Positions 7,102 to 15,750 of a DNA stretch of 42,018 nucleotides are shown here, in pieces. Positions within the stretch are counted from its first letter, which is position 1. Every line of letters begins with the position of its first letter. Position numbers and translations under genes: made by a program. Origin of the DNA: DASZTV01 sp036267875 (GTDB lineage: Bacteria > Actinomycetota > Actinomycetes > JAFAQI01); assembly GCA_036267875.1 (NCBI GenBank), contig DATAVE010000116.1, forward strand, positions 1 to 42,018, in the 5' to 3' direction. Under the pieces are notes generated by a model. The model made no database searches. It was not told where the DNA came from and was given only the letters and a program-made list of their open reading frames with translations.

Positions 7102-8995
7102 GCGCCGCGGACTCGGCGCGGCGGTGGCCGGGGCAGTTCGGCAGTCCGGCGCGATCGGTGCGCTGGGCATCGTCGTCGCGCTCTTCGGTCTGTTGACGTC
7201 GCGGCAGGACTACCTGCTCGAGGGCGCGACCGCAATGACCTTCGCAATCGCCGCAACCGGACTTGGGCTGGCTCTCGGGCTCAGTGGCGAGTACCTGCTC
7301 GGCCAGATAGCCGTCTTTGCGATCGGCGCATACACCACCGCCGATCTGACGGCCAATCGCCACTGGTCGTTCTGGCCCGCCTGCGTGCTCGGCGTGGTAG
7401 CCGCCTCGCTCGCTGGCCTGGTCATCAGCGTCGTCGGACTACGGATCTCACGCTTCTACTTCGCACTGGTGGGGTTCTTTCTCGTATATCTGATCCCGGA
7501 CCTCACCCAGGTGGCGGACTCGCAGACAGGCGGCGGCGCCGGGCTGGCCGTTCCCGATCTGCCGAGCTTCTTCGGTCATGAGCTGCGCAACCGGGGGATG
7601 TTCTTCCTGGCCCTGGTCGCGCTCCTGCTGTCGCTCGTTCTCGTTCAGAACGTACGACTCTCACCGCTCGGCATCCAGATGCGTTGGATGCGCGTCGCAC
7701 CGCTGTCACTCGCGACCTTCGGCGTAAGGGTGTGGCGGGTCCGGCTGGCGACCTACGTGTTGTCGTCCGCGCTCGCGGGTCTCGGCGGTGCCATCTACAG
7801 TCACCTGTCGGGATATCTGCTTCCCGATGACTTCGATCTGAACACGACTGTCCTGCTGTTCGCGGCGGTCGTGGTCGGCGGCGCGACATCGCTGCTCGGC
7901 CCTACGGTCGGGATTGTTCTGCTCTACGTCGTACCGCGCCTTGTGATCAACGTCTCCGGATACTCGGACATCATCTACGGCGCCGTCGTTCTGATCTCCG
8001 TGGTCGTGTTCCGCGATGGCGTCGACAGGTTTGTGCGCGAGGGTGCCGCGAAGGCTTGGTGGTGGATCGTGCACCGTGTTCGCCGCGTGCCGCTACGGCG
8101 TGCGGCTTCGACTGTCGACGAGAGGCAGAGCGGCGTGTCCGCGACGGCGAGCGCAGTCGTCCCCAACGTCGATGAGCTCGCCGATCTGCTGATGGGCCTA
8201 CGGGACGACTCCGTCACGCGGCGCGGGTCGCTGGTCATTCGCGGCGCTCGCAAGGCGTTCGGCGGCGTCGTCGCGCTGGTGATGGATCCGGACGACGTCG
8301 TCGCGATAGAGCCGGGCCGGGTCCATGTGCTGCTCGGGCCGAACGGCTCCGGAAAGACGACGCTGCTCAACGCCTTGTGCGGCGTGTTCGAGCTCGACTC
8401 GGGATCGGTATCGGTCGGCGGCGATGTGGTCAATGGCGTGTCGGCGACCAGGCTGGCCAGGCTGGGCGTCAGCCGGTCGTTCCAGTCACCGCAGTTCCCG
8501 GTCGAGATGTCTCCAGTCGAGCTGCTCAGCGGATCGCTCGTGACGATGCGCCGCCTCTCCTACCTCCATTGGATGAGCTCCGACCTCGCCGCCACGCGGG
8601 CAAGGCGGGACGCGACCGACTTCGCGGCGCGGATTGCGGCGATGGCCGGCCTGGAGACCGCGATGAACAGGCCATGTTCGGGCCTGACGTCTGGCCAGCG
8701 TCGCATCCTCGACGTGCTGCTGGCCCTGGTCACGCGCTCGTCGATCGTTCTACTGGACGAGCCGGCTGCCGGCCTGTCCAACCTCGAGCGCCGACAGCTT
8801 GGGGATTTGATCAGAGCCCTTGCGGCGCGCGGCATGGGACTGCTGGCCATCGAGCACGACCTCGACTTCGCGCTGCGGATTGCCGACGAGGTAACCGTGC
8901 TGGCCAACGGCCGCCGACTCGCCCATGGCCGCCCAGACGAGGTCCGGGCGGATCCCCTGGTCCGCACAGCGCTGGTAGGGGGCGCAGGTGTCTGA
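7085..8995 (+). CDS. Fused ABC permease-ATPase (LivM-LivG fusion)
   Basis: 636 residues. Residues 1-310 form a LivM-like permease (about eight to nine membrane segments). Residues 310-375 are a basic, low-complexity cytoplasmic linker. Residues 378-636 form a LivG-type ATPase. Visible ATPase motifs are Walker A GPNGSGKTT (about 418-426), a degenerate signature LTSGQ instead of LSGGQ (about 536), Walker B IVLLDEPAAGL (about 556) and a switch histidine in AIEHDLDF. The usual LivM coupling segment is poorly conserved: MRWMRVAPLSLATFGV occupies the position of the typical MRAIRENEIAA-type loop. The fusion enforces one-to-one stoichiometry. The second ATPase is the next gene. Confidence 0.9.
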   Translation: MYGLSERRGLGAAVAGAVRQSGAIGALGIVVALFGLLTSRQDYLLEGATAMTFAIAATGLGLALGLSGEYLLGQIAVFAIGAYTTADLTANRHWSFWPACVLGVVAASLAGLVISVVGLRISRFYFALVGFFLVYLIPDLTQVADSQTGGGAGLAVPDLPSFFGHELRNRGMFFLALVALLLSLVLVQNVRLSPLGIQMRWMRVAPLSLATFGVRVWRVRLATYVLSSALAGLGGAIYSHLSGYLLPDDFDLNTTVLLFAAVVVGGATSLLGPTVGIVLLYVVPRLVINVSGYSDIIYGAVVLISVVVFRDGVDRFVREGAAKAWWWIVHRVRRVPLRRAASTVDERQSGVSATASAVVPNVDELADLLMGLRDDSVTRRGSLVIRGARKAFGGVVALVMDPDDVVAIEPGRVHVLLGPNGSGKTTLLNALCGVFELDSGSVSVGGDVVNGVSATRLARLGVSRSFQSPQFPVEMSPVELLSGSLVTMRRLSYLHWMSSDLAATRARRDATDFAARIAAMAGLETAMNRPCSGLTSGQRRILDVLLALVTRSSIVLLDEPAAGLSNLERRQLGDLIRALAARGMGLLAIEHDLDFALRIADEVTVLANGRRLAHGRPDEVRADPLVRTALVGGAGV

Positions 8996-9686
8996 CCTGG
9001 TGATCGAGTCGGTCGTCGCGGGCTACGGCGGTACCGACGTGCTCCGCGGGGTGTCCTTGACCGTTCGGCAGGGTGAGTGCGTCGGGATCATCGGCCCGAA
9101 CGGCGCCGGCAAGTCAACTCTTCTCAAGGTCATCTCCGGACAGCTCCGGATCCGATCGGGGCATCGCCGTCTGCTCGGAAAGGATGCAACCAGCTGGCCC
9201 GCCTACCGCATGGCCGCCGCTGGGGTGCGGTGGGTCGGCGAGCCGCGACCGATCTTCCCGAGCCTCACGGTCCGGGAGAATCTCGAGATCGGGGGAATGA
9301 CTCGTCGCGGCGTGTGGGACGAGCAGTTCAAGCGGGTCTGCGAGCTGTTGCCGGTGCTAGGGCAACGACAGCAAGAGACCGCCGCGCAGCTCAGTGGCGG
9401 TCAGCAGCAGATGCTCGCGATCGGATCGGCGTTAATGAGTGCGCCGAGCTTCCTCTGCTTTGATGAGCCCTCGATCGGCCTCGCGCCCAGCGTGGTGAAC
9501 GTGATCGCGGAGCTCGTCAGCCAGCTCGTGTCCGAAGGGGTCGGAGTCGTCTGGGCGGAGCAGTTCCTCGATGTAGTGCTGCCACGTTGCTCTACCGTCG
9601 CACTTCTGCGCTCAGGCGAAGTCGTCGAGCGCGGGGCGACCTCGGAGTTCACAAGGGAAAGGCTCGAAGATGCCTACTTCGGCTGA
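8988..9686 (+). CDS. ABC transporter ATP-binding protein (LivF-like)
   Basis: 232 residues from GTG at 8988, overlapping the fused gene by 8 bases. Walker A GPNGAGKST is at residues 36-44, the canonical signature LSGGQQQML at about 134-142, and Walker B FLCFDEPSIGLAP at about 155-167. VWAEQFLDVVL carries the switch region, where the usual histidine after the Walker-B glutamate is replaced in the pattern WAEQ, as is common in LivF. It pairs with the ATPase half of the preceding protein to power the importer. The stop TGA abuts the start of the TetR gene. Confidence 0.92.
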   Translation: MSDLVIESVVAGYGGTDVLRGVSLTVRQGECVGIIGPNGAGKSTLLKVISGQLRIRSGHRRLLGKDATSWPAYRMAAAGVRWVGEPRPIFPSLTVRENLEIGGMTRRGVWDEQFKRVCELLPVLGQRQQETAAQLSGGQQQMLAIGSALMSAPSFLCFDEPSIGLAPSVVNVIAELVSQLVSEGVGVVWAEQFLDVVLPRCSTVALLRSGEVVERGATSEFTRERLEDAYFG

Positions 9687-10451
9687 GTGGCAGGGGACGG
9701 TCTTACGACCGATCCGCTGCCCGATCGTGGACGGGTAGGCAGCGTGCCACCACGACAGCGGTCTCAGCGGCCTTCAGCGCCCGTCATCGACCAGCCCTCG
9801 GCGTTGTCGCGTGTGCGCGACGCCCGGCAGGCGGCGGGTGTGTCGAGCAGCGCCGAGCACGCAATCCTCGACGCGGCTCTCCTTGCGCTCGCCCATCACG
9901 GTCCGAAGCGACTCACCATCAGCGACGTTGCCTATGAGGCGGGCATGTCGCGAACGACGATCTACCGCTACTTCGAGACCAAGGACCAGCTGCTCGATGC
10001 CTTGATGGGGCGCCTGGCAGCCGACCTCACGTTGTACATGGCACGTGAAGTCGAAGCGGTTCCTGACGTAGCAGAGCGGTTCGAGACCGCCCTGAACGCG
10101 ATGGAGGATCTGTACGCGAGTGGTGCCCCCTCGCTGAGCTATCTCGTCGAGTCCGAGCCGCACTTCATGTTCGAGTTCTACCGAGAGCACTGGGCATCGA
10201 TGCTGGAGGTGACGGCGCGGGTGCTCGAGCCGATTCTGGGCGACGAGGTTCAGGCTCGCGGCATTGCTGAGGTCTTGCTTCGCATCAACGTGTCGCTGCG
10301 CATCATCGGTCCGGACTACGGCGCCTCGGAGGACCGCAGGCAGACGCTCAAGATGTGCGTCGAGGCGCTGCGCCTGCAGCAACGCCCTGACCGCGGAGTC
10401 GCCGCGAAGCGGCGGTCCAACCCCAGTCGGAGCCGTCCTGGCTCGTCGTGA
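9687..10451 (+). CDS. TetR/AcrR-family transcriptional regulator
   Basis: 254 residues if started at the GTG directly after the importer stop. The helix-turn-helix is at about residues 75-106 (LTISDVAYEAGMSRTTIYRY followed by FETKDQLLDAL), so there is an unusually long N-terminal extension of about 55 residues rich in Pro, Gln and Arg. An internal GTG near 9808 would give a protein of normal TetR length. The C-terminal part is helical, as expected for the ligand domain. It lies within the operon it may regulate. It is one of two TetR candidates for motif A, the other being at 15751-16416. The effector is probably the imported compound or its CoA ester. Confidence 0.85.
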   Translation: MAGDGLTTDPLPDRGRVGSVPPRQRSQRPSAPVIDQPSALSRVRDARQAAGVSSSAEHAILDAALLALAHHGPKRLTISDVAYEAGMSRTTIYRYFETKDQLLDALMGRLAADLTLYMAREVEAVPDVAERFETALNAMEDLYASGAPSLSYLVESEPHFMFEFYREHWASMLEVTARVLEPILGDEVQARGIAEVLLRINVSLRIIGPDYGASEDRRQTLKMCVEALRLQQRPDRGVAAKRRSNPSRSRPGSS

Positions 10452-10504
10452 ACCGCGCCGGCGACGGCGCGGAACCGCTCGCGCAAGTGATGAAGGGAGT
10501 CTCG

Positions 10505-10945
10505 ATGACTCGACCGATCGAGCTGATCAGCGAGCTTGACCGCGCACTGATCGGTGACCTGTTTGCGCGATACAGCCATGGCTTCGACCACGACGACGTC
10601 GAGCAGCTCCTCAGCACGTTCACCGACGACGGTGTGTTCGACAGCGAGCTGAACGGCAGGATCGAGGGACGCCGCGAGCTGCGGACATTCTTCGAGTCCG
10701 TCAGCCGCGAAGCGGCGCACGAGCGCCGGCGCAGCGGTCAGCACTGGGTCAACGGGACGCTGTTCACCAGCGTCACGGACGGCGAGGTGCGGGCGAGCTC
10801 GAGCTTTGTCTTCCTCAACGAGCGCAGCGGCGCCCCAGCCGCCTCGATCATGGGCGAGTACGAGGACGTCATCGTGCGCACGCCGGATGGCTGGCGCTTC
10901 GCCAATCGCTACATCCGGATCCTGATAGATGCGGACTCTGCATGA
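10505..10945 (+). CDS. SnoaL-like (NTF2-fold) protein
   Basis: 146 residues from ATG at 10505, preceded by AAGGGAG at 6 bases. An earlier GTG at 10448 gives 19 extra residues but lacks such a site. The start ELDRALIGDLFARYSHGFDHDDVEQLLSTFTDDGVFD is the N-terminal helix and first strands of the SnoaL_4 NTF2 fold. The segment EGRRELRTFFESV and the C-terminal EYEDVIVRTPDGWRFANRYI are also family-typical. These proteins are small cone-shaped enzymes (hydratases, isomerases, cyclases) or oxygenase partners. Neighbouring SDR and monooxygenase genes suggest action on a ring or ketone intermediate, which is inference. It overlaps the SDR gene by 4 bases. Confidence 0.82.
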   Translation: MTRPIELISELDRALIGDLFARYSHGFDHDDVEQLLSTFTDDGVFDSELNGRIEGRRELRTFFESVSREAAHERRRSGQHWVNGTLFTSVTDGEVRASSSFVFLNERSGAPAASIMGEYEDVIVRTPDGWRFANRYIRILIDADSA

Positions 10946-11820
10946 CCCACGGCGACGATCGCGATCGCGCCGAGGATGGAGTGGCCGCGACGCGCGTGTG
11001 GCTGGTCATCGGTGCCTCGACCGGGATCGGCAGGGCGGTCGCCGAGACGATCCTGAGCCGCGCCGGCGACAAGCTGGTCGCGACCGCGCGCGACCGCACG
11101 CGGCTCGCGGACCTCGCCGCCTCCGATCCTGCGCGCGTCGAGCTTTGCGAGGTCGACGTCGTCAGCTCAGCGACGGTGCGGGACGCGATATCGCGAACGA
11201 TCGAGCGCTTCGGCTCGGTCGACGTCGTTGTCAGCTGCGCCGGCAACTGCCTCATCGGAAGCGTCGAGGAGTCCTCCGACGAGGAGATCCGCGCCGTTGT
11301 CGAGACCAACTTCTTCGGAGTGGTGAACGTCGTGAAGGCGGTTGTCCCGTACTTTCGCGAACGCCGGAGCGGTCACCTCGCGGTGGTGACGTCGAACGGC
11401 GCCTTCGATGCCCGGCCAGGCTGCGGCGCGTACTGCGCGAGCAAAGCCGGTGCCAACGGGATCCTCGAAGCGGTTGCGGCCGAGGTCGGGTCCCTTGGCA
11501 TCGGTGTGACGATCATCGAGCCCGGCCTGGTCCGAACCGACCTTCGTGCACGGGGAACCGTCAGCGCGCGACAGTCGATCGCCGACTACGACCTCACCTG
11601 CGCGGCAATGCGCGCGTCGATCGGGTCCGACTACCCGGACTCTGCGGGCGATCCGCAGCTTGCCGGCCGCGCGATCGTCCAGGCGCTCGTCAGTGCGGAT
11701 CCGCCCCGTCACCTGCCGTTGGGCAGCGACGCGCTGTCGCGGATCCGCCAGAAGCTCGCCGCGCTGGGCGCTGAGCTTGATCGATGGCAGGATCTCGCGC
11801 TCTCTGTGACCGCAGGCTGA
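10942..11820 (+). CDS. Short-chain dehydrogenase/reductase (classical SDR)
   Basis: 292 residues. The NAD(P)-binding glycine motif is GASTGIG (about residues 24-30), the NAG-equivalent is SCAGN, the catalytic serine is in VVTSNGAF, and the catalytic Tyr and Lys are in YCASK (about 164-168). GLVRTDL follows, as in classical SDRs. An arginine at the end of the second strand (ATARDRTRL) suggests NADP preference. It is translationally coupled (ATGA) to the SnoaL gene. In a levulinate-like scheme it could reduce a 4-oxoacyl-CoA to 4-hydroxyacyl-CoA for the kinase, but other alcohol/ketone steps are equally possible. Confidence 0.88.
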   Translation: MTHGDDRDRAEDGVAATRVWLVIGASTGIGRAVAETILSRAGDKLVATARDRTRLADLAASDPARVELCEVDVVSSATVRDAISRTIERFGSVDVVVSCAGNCLIGSVEESSDEEIRAVVETNFFGVVNVVKAVVPYFRERRSGHLAVVTSNGAFDARPGCGAYCASKAGANGILEAVAAEVGSLGIGVTIIEPGLVRTDLRARGTVSARQSIADYDLTCAAMRASIGSDYPDSAGDPQLAGRAIVQALVSADPPRHLPLGSDALSRIRQKLAALGAELDRWQDLALSVTAG

Positions 11821-11827
11821 GTCGACA

Positions 11828-12577
11828 TTGAGCGATTTGCTCGATGCTCCCGGTGATCGCTGGGTGGCGTTGGAAGGAGCGTTCAACTTCCGCGACCTCG
11901 GGGGATACGCCGCTGGGACTCGTGGCCACGTGCGGCGTGGACGGCTGTTTCGAAGTGACGCCCTCCAGCTTCTCACCGAGACCGACGTCCGGCGGCTGGA
12001 GCAGGTGCCGGTCACTCGCGTCATCGACCTGCGCACCACGCAGGAGATCGAGATGCTGGGCCGTGGCCTGCTCGAAGGCCGGCTCGACTACCGAACCGCG
12101 TCCTTGGTCCCGGACCTGGCGGCGCAGGCCGGCGATGCCCCGGATGATCTCGCCGATCGGTACGTCTGGTACCTCGACGTCGGATCAGGTGCTCTTGTCA
12201 CCTGTCTCGAGCTCATCGCCGAGTCGAACGTCGGGGCGGTCGCCTTTCACTGCGCCGCAGGCAAGGACAGGACGGGCGTGCTCGCCGCGCTTGTCCTGTC
12301 GCTTCTCGGAGTGAGTGCAGAGGACGTCGTTCAGGACTACTCGATGACAGGGGCCGTGCTGCCGCGCATTCTCGATCGGCTTGCCGCGGATCCGGTGCAC
12401 GGCGAGACGGTGATGCGAATGTCCGGGGCTCGTTGCGACGTGGCGCCCGCCACCATGGGTCGCTTTCTGGTGGCCGTCGACGAGCAGTTCGGCGGGAGCG
12501 AGTCCTGGGCGTTGCAGGCTGGACTTTCTCGGGCAGCGCTCGACGCACTTCGCGCGGAGCTGTGCGTCCTGCCCTGA
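11828..12577 (+). CDS. Tyrosine-specific protein phosphatase family protein
   Basis: 249 residues from TTG at 11828; a GTG at 11864 is the alternative. FNFRDLGGY near residue 20 and GRLFRSDAL near residue 38 mark the Y_phosphatase3 family. The P-loop HCAAGKDRTG (about residues 141-150) supplies the catalytic Cys and Arg of the CX5R signature. Asp residues after VIDLRTTQE complete the pattern. Relatives dephosphorylate phosphotyrosine, phosphoinositides or small phosphoesters. It is the last gene of the plus-strand run. A phosphatase in the same operon as an APH-fold kinase is noteworthy, although no direct link can be shown. The downstream gap of 48 bases to the convergent gene has only a GTTGC repeat. 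Confidence 0.85.
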   Translation: MSDLLDAPGDRWVALEGAFNFRDLGGYAAGTRGHVRRGRLFRSDALQLLTETDVRRLEQVPVTRVIDLRTTQEIEMLGRGLLEGRLDYRTASLVPDLAAQAGDAPDDLADRYVWYLDVGSGALVTCLELIAESNVGAVAFHCAAGKDRTGVLAALVLSLLGVSAEDVVQDYSMTGAVLPRILDRLAADPVHGETVMRMSGARCDVAPATMGRFLVAVDEQFGGSESWALQAGLSRAALDALRAELCVLP

Positions 12578-12625
12578 GCCGTTGCGTTGCGTTGCGCTGA
12601 TCTGCTCGACGCCCGCACGATCGAG

Positions 12626-13027
12626 CTATTGCAGCGGAACATCTATCTCAGCGCCGTTCCGGCGAGCAGCGACGACCACCTCGCGCCATACGCCGAGCGC
12701 CTGGAGCGTGGTCGGGAAGCCGACGTAGACGGACAGCATCAGAAGCGCCTCGTGGATCCGCCGTGGGGGCATGCCGTCCTGCAGCGCACCGTGAAGGTAG
12801 TTCTTCAACTGCGACGGCTTGTCGGTTGCTGCGAGCGCGACGATCGCGACGAGCTGTCGGTCGCCGAAGCTCATCTCCTCGTCCCAGACTTCGCCAAAGA
12901 TCCAGCCGTCGATCCATTGGGCCAACCTGGGGTCGAGCGACTCGGCGACTGCCTCCAGCTCGCGGTGCTTGCGTCCTTGCGCACGGATGCGGCGTTCCCG
13001 GCCGGCCTCGGCCGTTGCGTCGGTCAT
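12626..13027 (-). CDS. Carboxymuconolactone decarboxylase (CMD)-like protein
   Basis: 133 residues. The all-helical CMD fold is indicated by DRQLVAIVALAATDKPSQLKNYLHGALQDG and by the C-terminal MLSVYVGFPTTLQAL, which matches the helix following the active-site histidine in gamma-carboxymuconolactone decarboxylases. There is no CxxC pair, so this is not an AhpD-type peroxidase. Its ATG overlaps the stop of the acyl-CoA synthetase (ATGA), so the two are expressed together. CMD-like genes often accompany acyl-CoA modules for aromatic or cyclic compounds. The actual reaction here is unknown. Confidence 0.85.
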   Translation of the reverse strand: MTDATAEAGRERRIRAQGRKHRELEAVAESLDPRLAQWIDGWIFGEVWDEEMSFGDRQLVAIVALAATDKPSQLKNYLHGALQDGMPPRRIHEALLMLSVYVGFPTTLQALGVWREVVVAARRNGAEIDVPLQ

Positions 13028-14691
13028 GCTTGGCGTCCTTCCTGTGACGTAGTCGTCGGATCTGATGTTCCGTCCGCCGTGGCGAGCCGCTCACGGAGCG
13101 CTCGCTTCAACACCTTTCCCGCGGCGTTTCGCGGCAATGCGTCGACCATCTCGACGATGGTCGGCTTCTTGTACGACGCCAGCCGACTTCGAACCCAGTC
13201 GACGATCTCCACGCTGGTAGGAGGGTCCGCGGGGTCGGCCGCGACGATGATCGCGGCCGGCGTCTCCACCCAAACGGGATGCGGGACGCCGACCACGGCG
13301 ACGTCTCGGACCTTCGGGTGCGACTGGATCACGTCCTCGACCTCGGCCGAGTAGATGTTCTCTCCGCCCGAGATGATCATGTCCTTCTTGCGATCGACGA
13401 CATAGACGAAGCCCTCTTCGTCGCTGCGCACCAGATCTCCGGAATGGAACCATCCGCCGTGCAACGACTCCGCGGTCGCCTCTGCGTTGTTCCAGTAGCC
13501 GGACATCATGCCGGGGCCTCGATAGACGATCTCGCCGACCTGACCGGGGCCGACGTCGTTCATCTGTTCGTCGACGATACGAATGTCGACCGTCGCGACC
13601 GGTCGTCCGACCGATCCGAGCTTCCTCACCGCTTCCTCACCGCTCAGCGCGCATGTGATCGGCGACATCTCGGTCTGGCCGAATGTCGCGACCATCGGCA
13701 CATCCGGAAAGGCTCCGGCCATGGCTTCCAGGGTGGAGGGAAGGGCAGGAGAGGCTCCCCATGAGATGTAACGCAGCTTGAGATCGCGACCAGCGATGTC
13801 GGCTTGTTCGCAGAGGGCCTGCCATTGCGTCGGCACGAGGAAGACAGTCGTGACGCCCTGGGCCTCGATCAGGTCGAGCGTCGCAGCCGGGTCGAAGGAT
13901 CCCTCAGCGGCCAAGACCACGGTATGGCCGAGCAGGAGGCTGGGGATCAGCGCACCGAGCCCGGCGATGTGGAAGAGCGGAGAGGCGAGCAAGACGACAT
14001 CGTCGGCGATGCCTTGGCGAGTGTTGCGAGCGCGAGTGAGCGTCTGCATCAGGAGGTTGAGATAGGTGAGAACCGCGCCTTTCGGACGGCCGGTGGTGCC
14101 TGAGGTGTACATGATCAGTGCCGGCTGCGTCGGCTCCCAGGCTTGTACGGTCGCGGTCGTAAGCGGAGGCGGCCCGGCTGTGACGAGCAGGGCAGCCTCC
14201 CATCCGGCGACAACGCCGGGGGCTTCAGCTGCCGACGACGGCATGCCTTCCGCTACCACGAAGAGCTCTGGGGGGAGCTCTGCACCCGCGATCGCGGCGA
14301 GCGCGACATCCAGCCGGTCCTGATCGCACACCAGGACCCGTGCACCACAGTCAGCGAGCAAATAGCGGATCTCTGCCTCGGCGAGACGGTGGTTGAGCGG
14401 CACTGTGATCGCGCCGAGCCGACCACTTCCAGCGAGCGCCTCGATGAACGCCAGACAGTTTGCCATCAGCAAGGCAACCCGATCCCCTGGACGTACACCT
14501 CTGGCCGCAAGGGCGGTCGCGGCCCGATCCACCCGTTCGTCCAGCTGCCGATAGGTCAGCGTTGCCGTGGCCGTGCACACGGCCGACTGGCTGGGCTTGA
14601 GGTGCGCGTGCCGGCGAAGCATCGCGACGAAGGTCGCCGAGTTCGCCTCCGCGAGCTCCAGACTTGGCCGTTCGATGTCCGCCACGCCCAC
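13024..14691 (-). CDS. Acyl-CoA synthetase (AMP-forming, class I adenylate-forming)
   Basis: About 555 residues from GTG at 14691, which has AAGGA six bases upstream. The frame stays open to 14754, and GTG at 14685 is also possible. Adenylation motifs are the P-loop MYTSGTTGRPKGA, the acid-binding region FGQTEMSP, HSGDLVRSDEEGFVYVVDRKKDMI with the hinge, and the C-terminal catalytic lysine in PRNAAGKVLKR. It activates a carboxylic acid to its CoA thioester via an acyl-adenylate. The substrate class (medium-chain, aromatic or steroid side chain) cannot be resolved by eye. A motif-A site is about 95 bases upstream. This is probably the entry enzyme for the acid imported by the Liv-type transporter. 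Confidence 0.9.
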   Translation of the reverse strand: MGVADIERPSLELAEANSATFVAMLRRHAHLKPSQSAVCTATATLTYRQLDERVDRAATALAARGVRPGDRVALLMANCLAFIEALAGSGRLGAITVPLNHRLAEAEIRYLLADCGARVLVCDQDRLDVALAAIAGAELPPELFVVAEGMPSSAAEAPGVVAGWEAALLVTAGPPPLTTATVQAWEPTQPALIMYTSGTTGRPKGAVLTYLNLLMQTLTRARNTRQGIADDVVLLASPLFHIAGLGALIPSLLLGHTVVLAAEGSFDPAATLDLIEAQGVTTVFLVPTQWQALCEQADIAGRDLKLRYISWGASPALPSTLEAMAGAFPDVPMVATFGQTEMSPITCALSGEEAVRKLGSVGRPVATVDIRIVDEQMNDVGPGQVGEIVYRGPGMMSGYWNNAEATAESLHGGWFHSGDLVRSDEEGFVYVVDRKKDMIISGGENIYSAEVEDVIQSHPKVRDVAVVGVPHPVWVETPAAIIVAADPADPPTSVEIVDWVRSRLASYKKPTIVEMVDALPRNAAGKVLKRALRERLATADGTSDPTTTSQEGRQA

Positions 14692-14785
14692 CTTGTTTCC
14701 TTGCTCACGGTCGCAACACCACTGGCAGCGAACCGACCCGCCAGCGCACATCACAGCGTCTCAAATGGCGTGCGACTGAGTCGAA

Positions 14786-14804
14786 CTTAGCGGTCGCTCG
14801 CTCA
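14786..14804 (-). promoter_or_regulatory. Motif-A operator candidate facing the acyl-CoA synthetase gene
   Basis: On the minus strand it reads TGAGCGAGCGACCGCTAAG, matching TGAGCGAkCGnynnCTArG. It lies in the 254-base divergent gap between the synthetase and the hydratase genes. This gap otherwise holds a weaker copy at 14876 and no visible gene. Confidence 0.55.
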
Positions 14805-14875
14805 TACATCAAGGTACAAGGTGGTTCGAAGGGGTCCGGAGAGCAGCTCAGCGTGACCAGATCGACTGCCGGTAT

Positions 14876-14894
14876 TGAGCGATCGATAGATCAG
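14876..14894 (+). promoter_or_regulatory. Weak second motif-A copy facing the enoyl-CoA hydratase gene
   Basis: TGAGCGATCGATAGATCAG keeps the first ten positions of motif A exactly and the terminal AG, but not the CTA part. It is 52 bases before the hydratase ATG. With 14786 it would give each divergent gene its own site. Confidence 0.35.
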
Positions 14895-14945
14895 TCAGGC
14901 GGTAACGTGAGACCGTCTGTGTTAGGTCGATCGAGAGTTCGAATC

Positions 14946-15749
14946 ATGTCTGTCGTGGAGCTAGGCGATGCTGTCAGCGGTGTTCGAGAGCTGACCCTGA
15001 ATCGCCCAACTGCCCTGAACGCCATCAATGCCGAGCTCGTCACCGACCTCGGTACCGCGCTACAGGAGATTGAGCGCGACTATCGCACCCACGTCGTTGT
15101 GCTGACCGGCGCCGGTCGCGCATTCTGCGCTGGTCTGGACCTCAATGGCTATGGCGACGACGACCTCGTCGAGGCCCAGGGCTCACTGCGTCGTCGGCTC
15201 GGGCGGCAACGAGAGATCGCCGCGCTCGCACAGCGGCTCCATCATCTGCGGGTGCCGGTCATCGCGGCGGTGAACGGAGCCGCGGCTGGTGGCGGCCTGA
15301 GTCTCGTTCTCGCGTCTGACGTGAGAATCGCCTCCAGTAGCGCGATCTTCGCCGCCTCGTTCATCCGCGCCGGATACAGCGGCTGTGACATCGGCACTTC
15401 CTGGTTGCTGCCGCGGATCGTTGGCACTGGACGGGCGCACGAGCTGATGCTGACCGGGCGTCGGCTCGACGCCGCAGAGGCCCTCCGAATCGGATTGGTG
15501 ACGGACGTCGTGCCGGACGAGTCGCTACTCGAGGTGGCCCGCGCAAAGGCCGCGGAGATCCAGCGCAACCCACCGCTGTCGGTAGAGCTGACGAAGCAGG
15601 GAATGTGGCTCGCGCTGGAGTCGCCGGGCTTCGACGCATCGGTCGAGTTCGAGAACCGGCAGCAGATTCTCACGTGTTTCACCGAGGATCAGCCCGAAGC
15701 TACCCGGGCGTTCCTGGAGAAGCGAGCACCTCAGTACAAGTACCGCTGA
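14946..15749 (+). CDS. Enoyl-CoA hydratase/isomerase (crotonase family)
   Basis: 267 residues from ATG at 14946. The open frame extends into the divergent promoter region and that extension is rejected. LTLNRPTALNAINAEL opens the family. GAGRAFCAGLDLNGYG (about residue 57-72) and VNGAAAGGGLSLVLASD (about 112-128) hold the two oxyanion-hole backbone NH groups. The residue usually occupied by the first catalytic Glu falls in GYSGCDIGTSWLLPRIVG, where Asp or Ser appears, so canonical hydration is not certain and isomerase or C-C lyase chemistry is possible. The stop is one base from the stop of the convergent TetR gene. Confidence 0.88.
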   Translation: MSVVELGDAVSGVRELTLNRPTALNAINAELVTDLGTALQEIERDYRTHVVVLTGAGRAFCAGLDLNGYGDDDLVEAQGSLRRRLGRQREIAALAQRLHHLRVPVIAAVNGAAAGGGLSLVLASDVRIASSSAIFAASFIRAGYSGCDIGTSWLLPRIVGTGRAHELMLTGRRLDAAEALRIGLVTDVVPDESLLEVARAKAAEIQRNPPLSVELTKQGMWLALESPGFDASVEFENRQQILTCFTEDQPEATRAFLEKRAPQYKYR

Positions 15750-15750
15750 G

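Noticed and set aside
12581..12596. GTTGCGTTGCGTTGCG short tandem repeat
   Set aside because: Three copies of a pentamer between convergent genes; too short to be more than local slippage, and no hairpin forms.
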